Part shown: in pieces, positions 62,101 to 63,537 of the stretch | Layout: every line of letters begins with the position of its first letter | Numbering within the stretch: position 1 is the stretch's first letter | Assembly: GCA_035529895.1 (NCBI GenBank) | Contig: DATKVV010000033.1 | Span: 1 to 63,537, forward strand | Reading direction: 5' to 3' | Origin: JAUWKC01 sp035529895 | Lineage (GTDB): Bacteria; Planctomycetota; Phycisphaerae; Sedimentisphaerales; Anaerobacaceae | Length of the DNA: 63,537 bases | Translations under genes and position numbers: made by a program | Notes under the pieces: model-generated | Seen by the model: the letters and a program-made list of their open reading frames with translations, nothing else | What the model was told of the DNA's origin: nothing | Databases searched by the model: none

Positions 62101-62999
62101 TGGACAATCTCCTTTACCAGATTCTTGAGAAACTTCGCCCCGTCCTTTGCCGCCGTTTCGGTTTCCGCGCAGAAGCAGTAATCCGCCGTCCACCACTCCA
62201 GCCCGCTTATCAAAGCCTTAATCGGCGCCAGCGCCTTCGCAAAATCGATATTTCCCTCGCCGAAAGGCGTATGCGTGCTCGTCTCGTCCCCGTGCAGCGT
62301 CCCGTCCGAATCAATCAGGTGCAGATGCCCAATCATATCACCGAGGAACTTGGCATACTCGGCCACCCCGCCGCCCAGTGTCTCCTTCTTGCCCGTCTGC
62401 CTCGCCCCAACTACCGCCCCCATATACGCGTGGCTCGTATCGAACAGCAGCTTGAAATTGTCACTGTCCACCGCCTCCACAATTCGCTTTACCTCGCTCG
62501 GCTTATTCAGCCAGAACCCCGGCTCGAATTCCCACACAACCTGAACACCCGACTTGGCCGCCTCATCCGCCGCCGCCCGCCAGTTCTTCGCCAGCCTCGC
62601 GAATCGCTTCTCATACTCATCCTTGGCCAGTTCGTCCGGCGGACTCACCGTATCAACTCGCAGCTTCTTTGCCCCGAGCTGCTCACATACGAAAAGACAT
62701 TTCCGCACCGTCGCCAGATAGTCCTTCGTCTCAACCAGTGCCGGCGGTACGGCCGTGAAATCCGCCGCGTGGCCCGAAACGCCCAGCCCCAGGTCGCCTA
62801 TCAGCTTCTTTAAAGGCCGGCATTTCTCCGCCGTGTCATAATCATCGTGATGCGGATGCGGCCGAAATCCGTTCAATTCTATCCCGTCGTATCCCGCCTC
62901 CGCCGCGTACCTTAAAACCTTCTCGAACGGCCACGGATTGCCCGCGAACGGCCCGAACGAAAACGCCCAGCTTCCTATCGAAATCTTCGGCCTACCCAT
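62097..62999 (-). CDS. TIM-barrel sugar isomerase/epimerase, first gene of the operon
   Basis: The 300-residue protein begins MGRPKISIGSWAFSFGPFAG and has an AP-endonuclease-2-type TIM barrel: GYDGIELNGF, VVWEFEPGFW (metal Glu), LLFDTSHAYMGAVVG (Asp and His), IGHLHLIDSDGTLHGDETST (His) and a C-terminal W-T-A-D-Y where a Glu is usual. The ATG at 62999 has AAAGGAG 9 bases upstream; the frame extends to 63140 but that would begin upstream of the predicted transcription start. It leads the eight-gene operon and is coupled to the dehydrogenase gene by ATGA. Confidence 0.83.
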   Translation of the reverse strand: MGRPKISIGSWAFSFGPFAGNPWPFEKVLRYAAEAGYDGIELNGFRPHPHHDDYDTAEKCRPLKKLIGDLGLGVSGHAADFTAVPPALVETKDYLATVRKCLFVCEQLGAKKLRVDTVSPPDELAKDEYEKRFARLAKNWRAAADEAAKSGVQVVWEFEPGFWLNKPSEVKRIVEAVDSDNFKLLFDTSHAYMGAVVGARQTGKKETLGGGVAEYAKFLGDMIGHLHLIDSDGTLHGDETSTHTPFGEGNIDFAKALAPIKALISGLEWWTADYCFCAETETAAKDGAKFLKNLVKEIVQ

Positions 63000-63124
63000 T
63001 TTGTTTGTCTCCTTTGCATTTGTCCTTTTGCCTGGTTCGAGCGACGCACTTCTCTGCCGCTGGCTCGGCCAAAACCACCGAATAAACGCCTTAAATCGCC
63101 GCCCACAGCCCCGGCAGACGCCCC

Positions 63125-63153
63125 TATTTACCCCACTCATCCCCTCCTGTCAA
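63125..63153 (-). promoter_or_regulatory. Promoter of the eight-gene oxidative sugar operon
   Basis: On the minus strand a perfect TTGACA (63153-63148) is followed after 17 bases by TAAATA (63130-63125), a modest -10. Transcription would start near 63117, about 118 bases before the first ATG. Confidence 0.6.
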
Positions 63154-63170
63154 CCTTTTTCGACTTTTAA

Positions 63171-63223
63171 CCCCCGACCCCCGACCCCTGACCCCTGACC
63201 CCTGACAACCGGCCCCTGACCCC
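63171..63223. repeat. C-rich heptad array between divergent promoters
   Basis: The unit CCCC(T/C)GA is repeated: CCCCCGA twice, then CCCCTGA three times, a diverged CAACCGG, CCCCTGA again and CCCC. On the minus strand this is a run of evenly spaced G-tracts. It lies 18 bases upstream of the minus-strand -35 and 35 bases before the plus-strand -35. Confidence 0.85.
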
Positions 63224-63257
63224 TTCCCCCCGCCAACTTTTTTTCCCAAAATTTCCT

Positions 63258-63285
63258 TTGACTATCCCGCCGGTATGTCTATAAT
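63258..63285 (+). promoter_or_regulatory. Strong plus-strand promoter near the window end
   Basis: TTGACT (63258-63263) and a perfect TATAAT (63280-63285) are spaced by 16 bases. The predicted transcript starts near 63292 and runs off the window. Confidence 0.65.
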
Positions 63286-63291
63286 CCGACC

Positions 63292-63537
63292 CATAGACGC
63301 CTGCACCCCTGAGCGGATACTTCGTTAAGACTTCAAACATTCGGAGTTGTTATCAACATTTGGGCTGGCGAACTGGGACGGCAAGTAAGAATAGAAGGGC
63401 GTTTCAATGGTGCCTGATAGGCTTTCGTGGGCTAATACCTTGATAATCCCCTCTGGCATAGATTTACTAGTAGTCCGTAACGCCTAAATTACAGGGTATA
63501 ATTTTTTGAGTTTTGCTCGAGCATCCGCAGTGGTGAA
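63292..63537 (+). other. Start of a plus-strand leader, gene beyond the window
   Basis: At least 245 bases without an open frame and ribosome site follow the promoter. At 63350-63367 the 18 bases TTATCAACATTTGGGCTG are identical to bases inside leader copy 2 (from 14460), after which similarity fades. This may be a diverged third leader or a shared short motif. Confidence 0.4.

Noticed and set aside
58947..62181. Plus-strand frames of 409 and 458 codons opposite the oxidative sugar operon
   Set aside because: They are Arg/His/Pro/Leu-rich mirror images of well-supported minus-strand enzymes and lack start signals.
1..63537. CRISPR arrays, tRNA and rRNA genes
   Set aside because: No spaced direct repeats of CRISPR type and no T-loop or rRNA core sequences were found on either strand; the heptads at 63171-63223 are contiguous and too short.

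Overview
The window looks like a chromosomal segment of a heterotrophic, polysaccharide-degrading planctomycete, most likely of the class Phycisphaerae. That placement is an inference. It rests on very large secreted proteins built from LamG, fibronectin-like, Calx-beta and dockerin-like modules, on many sugar enzymes carrying twin-arginine (Tat) signals, on a short basic protein typical of the Planctomycetes-Verrucomicrobia-Chlamydiae group, and on sigma70-type promoters (TTGACA/TATAAT-like, 16-18 bp spacing). No rRNA, tRNA or CRISPR array was found.

Layout. (1) 1-1330: insertion-sequence debris, namely the left part of an IS5-type element running off the edge, an IS4-type transposase lacking its front, and a frameshifted AP2/HNH-like remnant. 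(2) 1335-8280, minus strand: a CaCA-type Na+/Ca2+ antiporter, then a complete rpmF-plsX-fabH-fabD-fabG-acpP-fabF fatty-acid operon with a consensus promoter at its head. (3) 8646-9755, minus: a small basic protein and a membrane-anchored SPOR-like protein. (4) 9891-27191, plus: four giant secreted proteins plus one SH3 protein. The first two are preceded by a duplicated leader of about 285 bp, and all four contain a recurrent, unnamed module marked by a Y-H-N motif. (5) 27420-48168, plus: a long L-rhamnose operon: rhamnulokinase, PHP protein, URO-D-like protein, RhaT, RhaA, NCS1-type permease, LsrF-like thiolase/aldolase, an SDR with an aldolase remnant, an aldolase-SDR fusion (RhaEW-like) and a fused E1 2-oxoacid dehydrogenase. 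It continues into two Tat-exported GH32 fructanases, a Tat TIM-barrel protein, a Tat aldo/keto reductase and a tetraheme cytochrome lipoprotein. (6) 48277-54860: separately promoted units: a Tat hydroxypyruvate-isomerase-like protein, a second URO-D protein, an isochorismatase-ThuA fusion lipoprotein, a HEAT-repeat protein and a Tat Gfo/Idh/MocA oxidoreductase. (7) 54989-63153, minus: an eight-gene operon for oxidative 6-deoxyhexose or L-galactose catabolism: two L-galactose-dehydrogenase-like reductases, a fuconolactonase-like hydrolase, a zinc alcohol dehydrogenase, two TIM-barrel isomerases, a phosphomannose-isomerase-like cupin and a Gfo/Idh/MocA dehydrogenase. (8) 63171-63537: a C-rich heptad array between divergent promoters, then the start of an unread plus-strand transcript.

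How it fits together. The secreted modular proteins probably bind or process complex glycans at the cell surface. Released L-rhamnose would enter through RhaT and pass RhaA, RhaB and the aldolase-SDR enzyme to dihydroxyacetone phosphate and lactaldehyde/lactate. A second 6-deoxy sugar, probably L-fucose or L-galactose, would be oxidised through lactone and aldonate by the minus-strand operon. The most unusual points are the LsrF-like enzyme translationally coupled to an SDR inside a rhamnose operon (a possible thiolytic route), the Tat reductase paired with a tetraheme cytochrome lipoprotein, the duplicated leader RNA candidate, and the Y-H-N module. No bacterial microcompartment shell genes and no transcriptional regulator gene were seen.
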